Of a DNA stretch of 64,000 nt, positions 8,359-16,511 are shown piece after piece. Made by a program: the position numbers and the translations under genes. The stretch is taken from positions 62,001 through 126,000 of the forward strand of contig NZ_KQ954246.1 in NCBI RefSeq assembly GCF_001519075.1, read 5' to 3'. Source of the DNA: Novosphingobium fuchskuhlense (GTDB lineage: Bacteria; Pseudomonadota; Alphaproteobacteria; Sphingomonadales; Sphingomonadaceae). Below the pieces are notes generated by a model. It worked only from the letters and a program-made list of their open reading frames with translations. It was not told where the DNA came from and did not search any database. How positions within the stretch are numbered: position 1 is the first letter of the stretch; the number at the start of each line of letters is the position of its first letter.

Positions 8359-9306
8359 TCACGCTTGATCGGGCGTGAGAATCATTCTGGCTGGTTCGGC
8401 CTGTCGCGGCAGATTGTAGAAATCAGCGGCCGTATCGTGGAACATCTGCTGCCGCTCGGAGCTGGAAAGCCCGGCGGTCAGCTGGAAGTATCGGCGCCAG
8501 ACTTGTCCATACCCCATGGCGAGCTTGTCGACCGGGAAGTTCGAGCCGAAGGCGATGCGCGAAGGGCCAAATGCGTCGAGCGCTGTATAGAATTGCTCGC
8601 GAATGCTGTCGGCAGACCAGCGCTTGTCGAACATGCCAAAGCCGGACAGCTTGCAGATGACGTTCGGCAGTTTGGCGAGACGACTGATACCACGCTTCCA
8701 GCATGCCCTGCCTTCAGGAGAGAAATCGCTCAGGCTGCCGCCATGGCAAAGCGCGACCCGAAGATTCGGCACCTTCCTGAGGAGCTTTGCCGCGCGCTCC
8801 ATCTGCCCAGGAATCAGTTGCAGATCGAAGCTCAAACCGCGCTGCGCAAGGTGAATAAGCCCTTCGAGAAAAGCAGGATTGTCGAGCAGCGCATCGCTGC
8901 CCGAGTCACGATCCTCTTCTGCGCTGCGGCCCACGATCTGCCGAATGCCGCGCAAGGCATTTGCAGCGCAATGGTCGTCCAGTCTTGGGGGCAGGCGGGC
9001 TGCAGTCAGATCGCAAAAGGCAACGATAGCGCTCGGCAGCCCGTGCCGGCGGTGCTGATCCTGCAACCAGAGCGTTTCTGCGAGCTCGTCACCGCTGTCG
9101 ACCCCGACCTGGATGTGGACGCTCGCAACAATGGGCAAGGCGCCGATATCATCGCGAAATTCGGTCACACCGTAGTTGCGCTGAATTGGAGCGGGATCGC
9201 CAAAGAAGCGCACCACACTCTGCTTCATGAGCCAGGGATAGCGATGCTCGGCACCGAGGTCCCACAGGTGATGGTGGGCATCGACGATGCGGGAAACGCC
9301 CTTCAT
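8359..9306 (-). CDS. Amidohydrolase family 2 (TIM-barrel lactonase-like)
   Basis: 315 residues beginning with VDAHHHLWDL, the N-terminal metal-binding motif of the amidohydrolase_2 family that includes L-fuconolactonase and 2-pyrone-4,6-dicarboxylate lactonase. Further family landmarks are ALCHGG near residue 200 and a late FGSNFPVD, where the Asp-bearing strand 8 normally ends; here Asn precedes FPVD. These enzymes open lactones or decarboxylate ring acids. ATG 9306 forms ATGA with the upstream gene's stop; ATG 9318 is the alternative. It is the fourth gene of the bicupin-led operon. A lactone-opening role is inferred from family only. Confidence 0.85.
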   Translation of the reverse strand: MKGVSRIVDAHHHLWDLGAEHRYPWLMKQSVVRFFGDPAPIQRNYGVTEFRDDIGALPIVASVHIQVGVDSGDELAETLWLQDQHRRHGLPSAIVAFCDLTAARLPPRLDDHCAANALRGIRQIVGRSAEEDRDSGSDALLDNPAFLEGLIHLAQRGLSFDLQLIPGQMERAAKLLRKVPNLRVALCHGGSLSDFSPEGRACWKRGISRLAKLPNVICKLSGFGMFDKRWSADSIREQFYTALDAFGPSRIAFGSNFPVDKLAMGYGQVWRRYFQLTAGLSSSERQQMFHDTAADFYNLPRQAEPARMILTPDQA

Positions 9307-10361
9307 GGTTGCAGCCATGCGCTTTCGACTTGCCGCATGACCGCGATGTCATCCCAGACCGTCACTTCTTCGCGGACGCGGCCGTTGATGATGCGGAAGT
9401 GCGATACTGCGAGAATGTGCAGCGGCGCACCGGTCGGATTGCCGTAGCGCCCCTTTCCGCGATGATGACCGGACAGCGACCAGCGCACCGCAACATCCCG
9501 CGCGTCGCCAAGATAAGGAATTTCTGCAATGTGCTCGAAACGCATATGCGCGTCGGGAATGGCATCGCGGATGCCTTGTTGCCATTGCCAGGCCTGATCA
9601 GGACCATAAAGGAAGATCCCGCCAGGGACCCACGCATTAAGCCGGAAGTCGGACAACTTTCGGGCGCAGGCCTCGCTCGGCTGCGCCCAGCGCGCGCGAA
9701 GCAGTTCTGTGGCGATCCGTGCCGCCGGCGTCTGCACGGGCGTATCAGGTGCTTCGAACACGGCAGACCAGTAAGGCGCGAGCTTCTCGATGAGCGACGT
9801 GCCCACAGCTCTGTCCGCAGCTGCCTGCCTCTTCGCAACCTGCGCCGCATCAAAACCGAGCTGGTTCACCAGCGCCAGATTGTCGCGCACCAGCCATTCC
9901 TCAACCACCCGGTTCTCGCGGCACAGGCAGTCGGCGACTGTGCGCACCAGAACCTGCTGACCGGTGGCTGGGCCGAAATCGCTCTCGCCCAGATTGGTCA
10001 TTTTTGATGTTATAAGATGCGAGGAGAGGAAGGTGCCTTCCCCTTCCTGAGACCACACGACGTTGTCACCATCGAGGCGGCGATCGGGAAATGCGCGGAG
10101 GGTCGCCCAGGTATTGTCGACAACTGTTTGAGCACCGACAATCGGTCCGGCAAGCGTGTGAATGATGCAGTCTTTTGCATACCATTTAAGACACAGATCA
10201 ACTTCGCGATCATGCCAGATCCGCTCCGTTATCCGGATGATATAATGCGGGAAATCGACGAACTCCGGATCGAAGCCAGGCAGATCCATGCGCCGTTCCG
10301 CGCCTGGGTTCATCATCGTGTCTATGTCGGTCACGCTGACCATGGTTACAGATTCGGGCAC
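9303..10361 (-). CDS. Two-domain SnoaL/NTF2-like protein (paralogue C)
   Basis: 352 residues with two NTF2-like halves. The first shows WHDREVDLCLKWYAKDC, the second FLYGPDQAWQWQQGIRDAIPDAHM and a C-terminal VREEVTVWDDIAVMRQV. It is more distant from the other two double-SnoaL proteins than they are from each other. A GTG start at 10361 is chosen because GGAAG lies 5 nt upstream; ATG 10343 has no good ribosome site. It is the third gene of the leftward operon and overlaps the amidohydrolase start by ATGA, which suggests coupled translation. The reaction is unknown. Confidence 0.78.
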   Translation of the reverse strand: MPESVTMVSVTDIDTMMNPGAERRMDLPGFDPEFVDFPHYIIRITERIWHDREVDLCLKWYAKDCIIHTLAGPIVGAQTVVDNTWATLRAFPDRRLDGDNVVWSQEGEGTFLSSHLITSKMTNLGESDFGPATGQQVLVRTVADCLCRENRVVEEWLVRDNLALVNQLGFDAAQVAKRQAAADRAVGTSLIEKLAPYWSAVFEAPDTPVQTPAARIATELLRARWAQPSEACARKLSDFRLNAWVPGGIFLYGPDQAWQWQQGIRDAIPDAHMRFEHIAEIPYLGDARDVAVRWSLSGHHRGKGRYGNPTGAPLHILAVSHFRIINGRVREEVTVWDDIAVMRQVESAWLQP

Positions 10362-10373
10362 GTGAAGCTTCCG

Positions 10374-11099
10374 TTACTGGGCCGTCCAGCCACCGTCGAT
10401 CACGAGGCTGTGCCCGGTGATCATCGCGGCGGCCGGGGATGCAAGATAGATGACTGCGGCAGCGATCTGGTCAGGGCTGGCCAATTGGCTCATCGGAATC
10501 ATCCGATCGACAAATGCAGCGAAAGACGGATCGGACAGCATCCGCTCGGTCATGGGCGTTTTTACAAATGTCGGAGCGATGCAATTGACCCGAATTCCTG
10601 CGGGGGCAAGCTCGACTGCCATGGCCTTGGCGAGCCCCTCGATCGCATGTTTGGTCATACAGTAAACAGTGCGATTGGGTGATCCGACGTGGCCCATCTG
10701 GCTCGTCATATGTATGATCACGCCGCCCGAGGGCATTCCTCGGGCGATGCTTCTGGCAACGCGGAACGGTGCCCGGACATTGAGCGCCAGCAACTGGTCA
10801 AGCGTCTCATCAGCAACATCGACAAATGGTTGCGGATGATTGGTGCCGGCATTGTTGACGAGCAGGTCAAAGGGTTGCTCCCGCTCGATTGCTTCGATTA
10901 GCGCGTCACTTGTCACATCCAGCGGCCATGCGGTGAAGGCTGGTCCAAACTCAGCCCGCGCCGAGTCCAGTTCGGCCGAAGGACGAGCGACGCCCACAAC
11001 GTGCATTCCGGCGTCCAGCAGCGACAAGCAAATCGCACGTCCCAACCCTTTGCTTGCGCCGGTTACGATTGCGCGCTTGCCTGCGAGAGGACCGCTCAT
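10374..11099 (-). CDS. Short-chain dehydrogenase/reductase
   Basis: 241 residues of classical SDR type. The cofactor motif TGASKGLGRA is near residue 12, NNAGTN near 80, the catalytic Ser lies in HMTSQMG, and YCMTK is the Tyr-x-x-x-Lys pair. ATG 11099 (MSGPLAGKR) fits the SDR N-terminus and follows the bicupin stop by 7 bp with GAGGG upstream. It oxidises or reduces an alcohol/ketone with NAD(P), probably an intermediate of the cluster's pathway. It is second in the bicupin-led operon. Confidence 0.88.
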   Translation of the reverse strand: MSGPLAGKRAIVTGASKGLGRAICLSLLDAGMHVVGVARPSAELDSARAEFGPAFTAWPLDVTSDALIEAIEREQPFDLLVNNAGTNHPQPFVDVADETLDQLLALNVRAPFRVARSIARGMPSGGVIIHMTSQMGHVGSPNRTVYCMTKHAIEGLAKAMAVELAPAGIRVNCIAPTFVKTPMTERMLSDPSFAAFVDRMIPMSQLASPDQIAAAVIYLASPAAAMITGHSLVIDGGWTAQ

Positions 11100-11106
11100 C
11101 ACACCC

Positions 11107-12102
11107 TCAGTTCCGCACCATTCGGGGCAATGTGTCACCTCCGCGCACCTGGACGACAATCGCTGCTGTCAAGCCGGTGTTTCGCATGGCGCGACGGCAG
11201 CCACGCGGAACCGTAATGGTATCGCCCGGGCCGCAGTTCAGTGTCTCATCGGCAATTGTGATCTCGATGCTTCCCTGTTGGACAAACCAGACATCGGGCA
11301 CGTCAAAGATATGGTCAGGGACATATGCGCTGGCTGCCAGCGTAACCTCGCTCACCGAAAAACCGTGTGGCCAGGTGATCGGTTCCGCACCGACCAGTCC
11401 GCGATCCGTCACACCACTGATGCCGGAAAACACGGCGGATGGCCGCGCGCTGCCATGCCGAAGCACGCATTGCTCGAGTTCACTTGAGCCCACCAGCCTC
11501 ATGCTCTCGACTTGTTCGCGAGTGGTCGCCGGCATGATCCTCGCGTTCGGGGGAATCGTCTGTCCCTTTGCCGCATCGATCAGGGTCCCGTCCTCGAGTA
11601 GAACAAGGCCATAATTCTTGGCCATCTCGAAGACATATGGCGCCCAGAGGACATGCCCGGGATCATCGCCACCGAGCACGGCCCAAAGAAAGCCCGTTTC
11701 TGTTCCGATGTTCTCAAAACCCCGGAAGATGCCAGTCGGGATCGAGATCAGATCGCCGGGGCCCATCGTTACCTCGCCATCTGTGGCATGTTCGCCAGTC
11801 ATGAATTTCCACTGGCCGGAGTGGACGTAGAATACTTCGACTGTGTCATGGCTATGCTGCGAATTCAGGCAGCCAGGTGGTTGCCGCGCGCCGCCTATGT
11901 TGAAGCCGTGGGCTTCGGTGATGTGGACGAACTGATTGGGATTCTCGGCCACCCCGGGGCCGATGATCGTGAAGTTTTCCTTCTGGTCCGAACCTGGAGA
12001 GCGTGTGTCGATGAACGCATCGCGGCATGGGGCGAGATGCGCATAGCGCACGATCCGCGCCTCAAGCGAACTGCCTTCCTGCTGAGGAATTGTATCGTGC
12101 AT
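11107..12102 (-). CDS. Bicupin protein
   Basis: 331 residues with two cupin domains. The N-terminal cupin has HSHDTVEVFYVHSG near residues 83-96, giving His-x-His and Glu ligands for a metal, then GPGDLISIPTG. The C-terminal cupin (VWFVQQGSIEITI, GPGDTITVPRG) lacks an obvious His-x-His pair and may be structural. Bicupins include ring-cleaving dioxygenases and isomerases, so an oxidative or isomerase step is plausible but not demonstrated. It leads the five-gene leftward operon. A promoter TTGACT-N18-TCTAAG overlapping operator copy 5 lies about 160-190 bp upstream. Confidence 0.82.
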   Translation of the reverse strand: MHDTIPQQEGSSLEARIVRYAHLAPCRDAFIDTRSPGSDQKENFTIIGPGVAENPNQFVHITEAHGFNIGGARQPPGCLNSQHSHDTVEVFYVHSGQWKFMTGEHATDGEVTMGPGDLISIPTGIFRGFENIGTETGFLWAVLGGDDPGHVLWAPYVFEMAKNYGLVLLEDGTLIDAAKGQTIPPNARIMPATTREQVESMRLVGSSELEQCVLRHGSARPSAVFSGISGVTDRGLVGAEPITWPHGFSVSEVTLAASAYVPDHIFDVPDVWFVQQGSIEITIADETLNCGPGDTITVPRGCRRAMRNTGLTAAIVVQVRGGDTLPRMVRN

Positions 12103-12262
12103 GAAAGACTCGCTCCGTTTGTCTGTTCAAGGGCAGCCTCAGCAACGCATGCGGACGTTTGCGATCGCTATGTCCGCAGTGGCGCCCGAGCGGAGGTTGC
12201 CTGCCTCCATCCGCCATGCCGCCCGGAGCACAAGATGCGCCTTCAGCTATCCTCTGCTCCCA

Positions 12263-12292
12263 CTTAGAGGGCAAAAATGCATTCGCAGTCAA
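12263..12292 (-). promoter_or_regulatory. Candidate promoter of the bicupin operon, -35 overlapping operator copy 5
   Basis: On the minus strand TTGACT (12292-12287) is followed after 18 bp by TCTAAG (12268-12263), a 4/6 match to the -10. The -35 is formed mostly by the operator sequence itself. The leader to the ATG at 12102 would be about 150 nt. Confidence 0.45.
12277..12291 (+). promoter_or_regulatory. Operator-like motif, copy 5
   Basis: An exact ATGCATTCGCAGTCA, identical to copy 3 about 10 kb away. It lies in the 479-bp divergent region between the bicupin operon and the NTF2-aldehyde dehydrogenase unit, inverted relative to copy 6. Confidence 0.65.
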
Positions 12293-12348
12293 TTCAAATA
12301 TTCAGGTCATGCCAATAATCCGCATCGGCGCGGTATGGCGAGGTCGGT

Positions 12349-12386
12349 GCTCAACAGAGCTCAACAGACCGCCGCAAGCGCTTGCG
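12349..12386. repeat. Tandem 10-bp repeat and 14-bp palindrome in a divergent promoter region
   Basis: GCTCAACAGA occurs twice without gap (12349-12358, 12359-12368), followed by the perfect palindrome CGCAAGCGCTTGCG (12373-12386). Both lie between operator copies 5 and 6. The remainder of 12103-12581 holds no convincing gene. Confidence 0.6.
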
Positions 12387-12536
12387 AGGAGCGAGCGCGA
12401 GCTATTGCTTGAAGGCCCAGCTGACCTGCAAGGCTCGTCATTGTCCGGCCGGGGCTTTGCCATGCCCTTCTTGGCAATCGCGGGACAGCCGCCAGCGATT
12501 GCGCAAGCAACTTGTGCCGGTTCACGGCTCCTGATA

Positions 12537-12551
12537 TGACTGCGAATGCAT
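12537..12551 (-). promoter_or_regulatory. Operator-like motif, copy 6
   Basis: TGACTGCGAATGCAT on the plus strand, an exact reverse complement of copies 3 and 5. It lies 30 bp upstream of the NTF2-like gene at 12582 and overlaps a weak promoter (ATGACT at 12536-12541, TTGGAT at 12559-12564). Confidence 0.65.
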
Positions 12552-12581
12552 ATATGAATTGGATGGGACAGGAAGCGACAC

Positions 12582-12998
12582 ATGACAGGCAATCTCGATA
12601 CGGCCCGCGCATTCTTCGAAGCCTGCGAAACCGGGCAGGGTTGGGGAGCATGTCAGCCCTACTGCCATCCCGACGCTGGCTTTTCGGCGCAATCCGGGGC
12701 CATCGCAGAGATCACCACGCTCGCCGCCTATGCGGACTGGATGCAAGGCCTGCTGACCATGCTGACCGATGGCTCCTATGATCTGACCGCGTTCGCCGAG
12801 GATCCAGAGCGGGCGACTGTCGCTGCCTGCGCCGTGTTTACGGGCACGCACAACGGCGCAGATGGTCCCGTGGCAGCGACCGGTCTGCAAGCACGTTCCG
12901 ATTATGCTTATGTGATGAAGTTCAAGGATGGAAAGATCAGCCACATGACCAAGATCTGGAACGATGGCTGGGCGCTCAAGCAGCTCGGCTGGGCCTGA
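12582..12998 (+). CDS. Single-domain NTF2/SnoaL-like protein
   Basis: 138 residues, one NTF2-fold domain: an N-terminal helix [20 protein letters not shown], a central [12 protein letters not shown] helix and a C-terminal beta sheet ending [20 protein letters not shown]. This is the usual size for single-domain SnoaL-like enzymes. Sphingomonads are known to use this fold for cofactor-free lyase reactions on aromatic dimers (LdpA is an example), so a lyase or isomerase is possible; the reaction is not assigned. It is the first gene of a rightward unit with aldehyde dehydrogenase and DUF779, 11 bp before the former. Confidence 0.8.
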   Translation: MTGNLDTARAFFEACETGQGWGACQPYCHPDAGFSAQSGAIAEITTLAAYADWMQGLLTMLTDGSYDLTAFAEDPERATVAACAVFTGTHNGADGPVAATGLQARSDYAYVMKFKDGKISHMTKIWNDGWALKQLGWA

Positions 12999-13009
12999 GG
13001 AAAAAGAAC

Positions 13010-14512
13010 ATGGCCAACGCACCGCAGCATCCGTTCCGCGCACGATATGAGAACTTCATCAGCGGCAAGTTTTTGCCGCCCGCTTCTGGCCGGTACTTTG
13101 CCAACCCGACACCTGTGGACGGAACCGTGCTGTGCGAAGTTGCCCGTTCCGATGCTGCGGATATTGAGCTTGCGCTCGATGCTGCACACCGCGCAGCCCC
13201 GAACTGGGGGACCACCTCCGCGGCGGAACGTGCAGGTATCCTGAACCGGATCGCTGATCGGATGGAAGAGAACCTTGCGCTCCTCGCGCAAGCGGAAAGC
13301 TGGGACAACGGCAAGCCTCTACGCGAGAGCATGGCTGCCGACCTCCCGCTGGCAATCGATCATTTCAGGTATTTCGCCGGCTGCATCAGGGCCCAGCAGG
13401 GTGGGCTCTCCGAGATCGACAGCCAGACGGTCGCGTACCATTTCCACGAACCGCTCGGCGTGGTCGGTCAGATCATTCCGTGGAATTTCCCGCTGCTCAT
13501 GGCTGCCTGGAAGATTGCTCCGGCGCTCGCGGCCGGCAACTGCATCGTCCTCAAGCCGGCAGAGCAGACACCGGCGTCGATCATGATCTGGGCCGAGCTT
13601 GTCGGTGATCTCCTACCCGCAGGAGTCATCAACATTGTCAACGGTTTCGGACTCGAAGCCGGCAAGCCGCTTGCCAGTTCGCCGCGCATATCCAAGATCG
13701 CGTTCACCGGTGAGACGTCCACTGGGCGCCTCATCATGCAGTATGCATCGGAAAACATCATTCCGGTCACGCTTGAGCTTGGCGGCAAGTCGCCCAACAT
13801 ATTCTTCGCCGACGTTGCGCAAGAGGACGACGAATTCCTCGACAAGGCAATCGAGGGCTTCGTCATGTTCGCGCTCAATCAAGGAGAGGTTTGTACTTGC
13901 CCCTCGCGTGCGCTGATCCACGAGAGCATCTATGACCGGTTCATGGAGCGGGCACTCGCACGCGTTGCTCAGATCAAGCAGGGCCATCCGCTTGATATGG
14001 AGACCATGATCGGAGCTCAGGCCAGCACTGAACAGGTCGAAAAAATCCTCTCGTATCTTGATCTTGGTGAGATGGAGGGAGCACTTACACTGATCGGCGG
14101 AGGTCGAGCGTCAGTGCCGCCTGCGCTGAAGGGGGGCAACTATATCCAGCCGACGGTGCTCAAGGGGCACAATGGAATGCGGGTCTTCCAGGAGGAGATT
14201 TTCGGTCCGGTTGTCTGCGTGACCACGTTCAAGGATGAGGCCGAAGCGCTTTCGATCGCGAACGATACCTTGTACGGACTCGGCGCAGGCGTCTGGAGCC
14301 GCGATATCAGCACCTGCTATCGCATGGGGCGTGGCATCAAGGCAGGCAGGGTCTGGACCAATTGTTATCACGCCTACCCTGCTCACGCCGCATTTGGAGG
14401 CTACAAGCAGTCCGGTATCGGCCGGGAAAATCACCTGATGATGCTGTCGCATTACCAGCAGACCAAGAATCTGCTGGTGAGTTATGCGCCGCAGAAGCTT
14501 GGCTTTTTCTGA
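13010..14512 (+). CDS. NAD-dependent aldehyde dehydrogenase
   Basis: 500 residues, the normal size. Family motifs are [20 protein letters not shown], the Rossmann-turn [17 protein letters not shown] with the general-base Glu, [11 protein letters not shown] with the catalytic Cys near residue 302, and EIFGPVV. It oxidises an aldehyde to an acid with NAD. The pairing with a DUF779 gene directly downstream is the usual setting of the AldB/ExaC-type class. With the SDR and HisD-like enzymes of the same regulon it could complete alcohol-aldehyde-acid oxidation. Confidence 0.94.
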   Translation: MANAPQHPFRARYENFISGKFLPPASGRYFANPTPVDGTVLCEVARSDAADIELALDAAHRAAPNWGTTSAAERAGILNRIADRMEENLALLAQAESWDNGKPLRESMAADLPLAIDHFRYFAGCIRAQQGGLSEIDSQTVAYHFHEPLGVVGQIIPWNFPLLMAAWKIAPALAAGNCIVLKPAEQTPASIMIWAELVGDLLPAGVINIVNGFGLEAGKPLASSPRISKIAFTGETSTGRLIMQYASENIIPVTLELGGKSPNIFFADVAQEDDEFLDKAIEGFVMFALNQGEVCTCPSRALIHESIYDRFMERALARVAQIKQGHPLDMETMIGAQASTEQVEKILSYLDLGEMEGALTLIGGGRASVPPALKGGNYIQPTVLKGHNGMRVFQEEIFGPVVCVTTFKDEAEALSIANDTLYGLGAGVWSRDISTCYRMGRGIKAGRVWTNCYHAYPAHAAFGGYKQSGIGRENHLMMLSHYQQTKNLLVSYAPQKLGFF

Positions 14513-14525
14513 GGGGAACTCCCGT

Positions 14526-14873
14526 ATGATCCGTGCGACAGCTGCTGCTGTCAGTCTGCTGAAGTCGATCAGGGCGGATCATGGAGAAGTGATCTTTCAT
14601 CAATCAGGTGGTTGCTGCGATGGCTCGAGCCCCATGTGCTTTCCTGACGGAGAGTTTCGGCTGGGTGCGAACGACGTATTAATTGGTCAGATTGACGGAA
14701 CGCGCTTCTACATGTCGGCTCATCAGCTCGAGAAATGGGGGCCTCGCTCCCTTCTTCTCGACGCTGTTCCCGGGCGTGGCGGCATGTTCTCGCTCGACAA
14801 TGGCCGGGAAGCGCGCTTCCTATTGCGCGCTGACCGTGACAAGCCGTCGGACGGTGCGAGCTCTGCGGACTAG
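14526..14873 (+). CDS. DUF779 protein
   Basis: 115 residues with the conserved FHQSGGCCDGSSPMCFP near residue 25, whose three cysteines could hold a metal, and the later DVLIGQIDG and FYMSAHQLEKW. DUF779 genes commonly follow AldB-type aldehyde dehydrogenases, as here, 13 bp after the stop. Its role is unknown, perhaps accessory to the dehydrogenase. ATG 14526 is chosen with the family-typical start; a longer frame exists upstream inside the dehydrogenase gene. The 124 bp after it show nothing I can identify. Confidence 0.85.
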   Translation: MIRATAAAVSLLKSIRADHGEVIFHQSGGCCDGSSPMCFPDGEFRLGANDVLIGQIDGTRFYMSAHQLEKWGPRSLLLDAVPGRGGMFSLDNGREARFLLRADRDKPSDGASSAD

Positions 14874-14997
14874 CACGACGGAGACGCTTTGAAGGCTTCC
14901 ATCACCGCCAAACGGCTCAGAGCGTGCTAGCAGATTTTGGCCTTGCAGCCCCTATCGCGATCTCATTTTCCATCGCTGGCTATCCAGCCACGCGCGC

Positions 14998-16500
14998 CTA
15001 TCGGGCAAGCAACTTGCAGAGCGTTATCGTCGGTATCTTGCCGGCCGCCGTCGTCGCGCCGAAGTTCAGAACTTCAGGATTGCCCTGGAATCGCGGCCAG
15101 CGCGGCAGGCCAGGGCCATTGGGATCGCCGGTGCGGGCAAAGTTCAGCCAGTATTGCTGCATCTGCCGGTTTAGGGCCTCGTCTTGCGGCGCTGCGGGAA
15201 GCCAGGCATCGGCCGTGCCGAAGACATAGGGGATTTCCGCCCCGTGATAGGCGCCGAGGCCGTGCCCGCCGGGCCGCACGCGCTTGAAGCGGTAGGCGAA
15301 GACAGGTTTGCCGCTGGCGGACGTCGCTGCGGCCATGCGTGCGGCGGGGCAGTGGAATGCCTTGCCCGAACTCACCGCTTCGACGCGGTCCGTCAGGCTT
15401 CCCCCGCGCCGGTCAATCAGGGCCAGCACCAGCTTCGCCTTGGCCGCCGGCAAACCCGTGAGCTCATCCGCCAGCGCAGCCTTGAGGCCGGGTTCGTCAG
15501 CCGGGAGATACATGCGGTACTCGTCGGCATTGCTGCCGATCAGGAGCGGCACGCGGCTGCGGCGCGGCCATGGCGCGACGGGGGTGTGGAAGCGGCCCCG
15601 CAGCTTCTCGTCCTGCAGCGCGACCAGTGCCTGCCAGGGCAGCGCGCGCAGGCTCTCGGCGGTGATCGCCGGATCGAACAGGCCTCGGGCAAAAGCCTCT
15701 GCCTCCGCCTGCGTGGTCACGCCATCGGGCGCGAGATAGCCGCTTTCGATCACCGCGCGGGCAAACAGCTTCTCCGCGCCCGGCATGGTGGCGAGCACGG
15801 CGATATCGATGCCCCCGGCGGATTCGCCGACCAGCGTCACGCGGGCGGGATCGCCGCCGAAGGCCGCGATATGGGCCCTGACCCAGCGCAGCGCGGCGAT
15901 CTGGTCTTGCAGGCCCTGCCGCCCGCCCGCGTCCGCGCCCAGCGCGGGATGCGCGAAAAAGCCGAGCAGCCCCAGCCGGTAGGCAACCGAGACGACCACG
16001 ACGCCTTCCCGGGCGAGCACGTCGCCGCGGTAGTTTGGCTCGTAGGCGTAACCGTTCTCGTTCGAGCCGCCGTGAATCCAGACCAAGACCGGCAGGGGCC
16101 GCGCTTGGGCCGGCTGAGGCGTCCAGACGTTGAGGTAGAGGCAGTCCTCGCTGATCCGCTCGATACCGGGAACGACCGCCGCATCGGCGCCCATGGCGGC
16201 GGCGACGCGGCGATACCAGCGCGTGTTGCCTTCGCCTTGCGGGCAGACCGGCGCGAAGCGGGCGGCGTCGACCGTGCCCGTGGCGCCGTCAGCGGGGAGG
16301 GGCTCGGGCGGCCGCCAGCGCAGCGGCCCGACCGGCGGGCGCGCATAGGCGATGCCGCGAAACGAGGCGGTCCCGTTCGGCTCTCGCACTCCTATCAGGG
16401 TCTGAGCGCCGATCCGGACAGTCGGTGCGCCCTCGGCCCGCGCCAGACCAGGCAGCAGCGCAAGCAGCAATGCGAGGCCTCGCCACATTCGCCCGCGCAT
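14998..16500 (-). CDS. Type B carboxylesterase, exported
   Basis: 500 residues: signal peptide (WRGLALLLALLPGLARA), then the carboxylesterase type B fold with SEDCLYLNVWTP near residue 110, VWIHGGSNENGY as oxyanion region, the nucleophile elbow GESAGG near residue 210 and GAYHGAEIPYVFG carrying the catalytic His. It hydrolyses carboxylic esters, probably in the periplasm. ATG 16500 is chosen because it directly precedes the signal peptide. It follows the DmdA-like gene by 11 bp. Its GC is clearly higher than that of the cluster to its left, so it probably belongs to a separate acquisition. Confidence 0.9.
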   Translation of the reverse strand: MRGRMWRGLALLLALLPGLARAEGAPTVRIGAQTLIGVREPNGTASFRGIAYARPPVGPLRWRPPEPLPADGATGTVDAARFAPVCPQGEGNTRWYRRVAAAMGADAAVVPGIERISEDCLYLNVWTPQPAQARPLPVLVWIHGGSNENGYAYEPNYRGDVLAREGVVVVSVAYRLGLLGFFAHPALGADAGGRQGLQDQIAALRWVRAHIAAFGGDPARVTLVGESAGGIDIAVLATMPGAEKLFARAVIESGYLAPDGVTTQAEAEAFARGLFDPAITAESLRALPWQALVALQDEKLRGRFHTPVAPWPRRSRVPLLIGSNADEYRMYLPADEPGLKAALADELTGLPAAKAKLVLALIDRRGGSLTDRVEAVSSGKAFHCPAARMAAATSASGKPVFAYRFKRVRPGGHGLGAYHGAEIPYVFGTADAWLPAAPQDEALNRQMQQYWLNFARTGDPNGPGLPRWPRFQGNPEVLNFGATTAAGKIPTITLCKLLAR

Positions 16501-16511
16501 GACCTTGCCCC

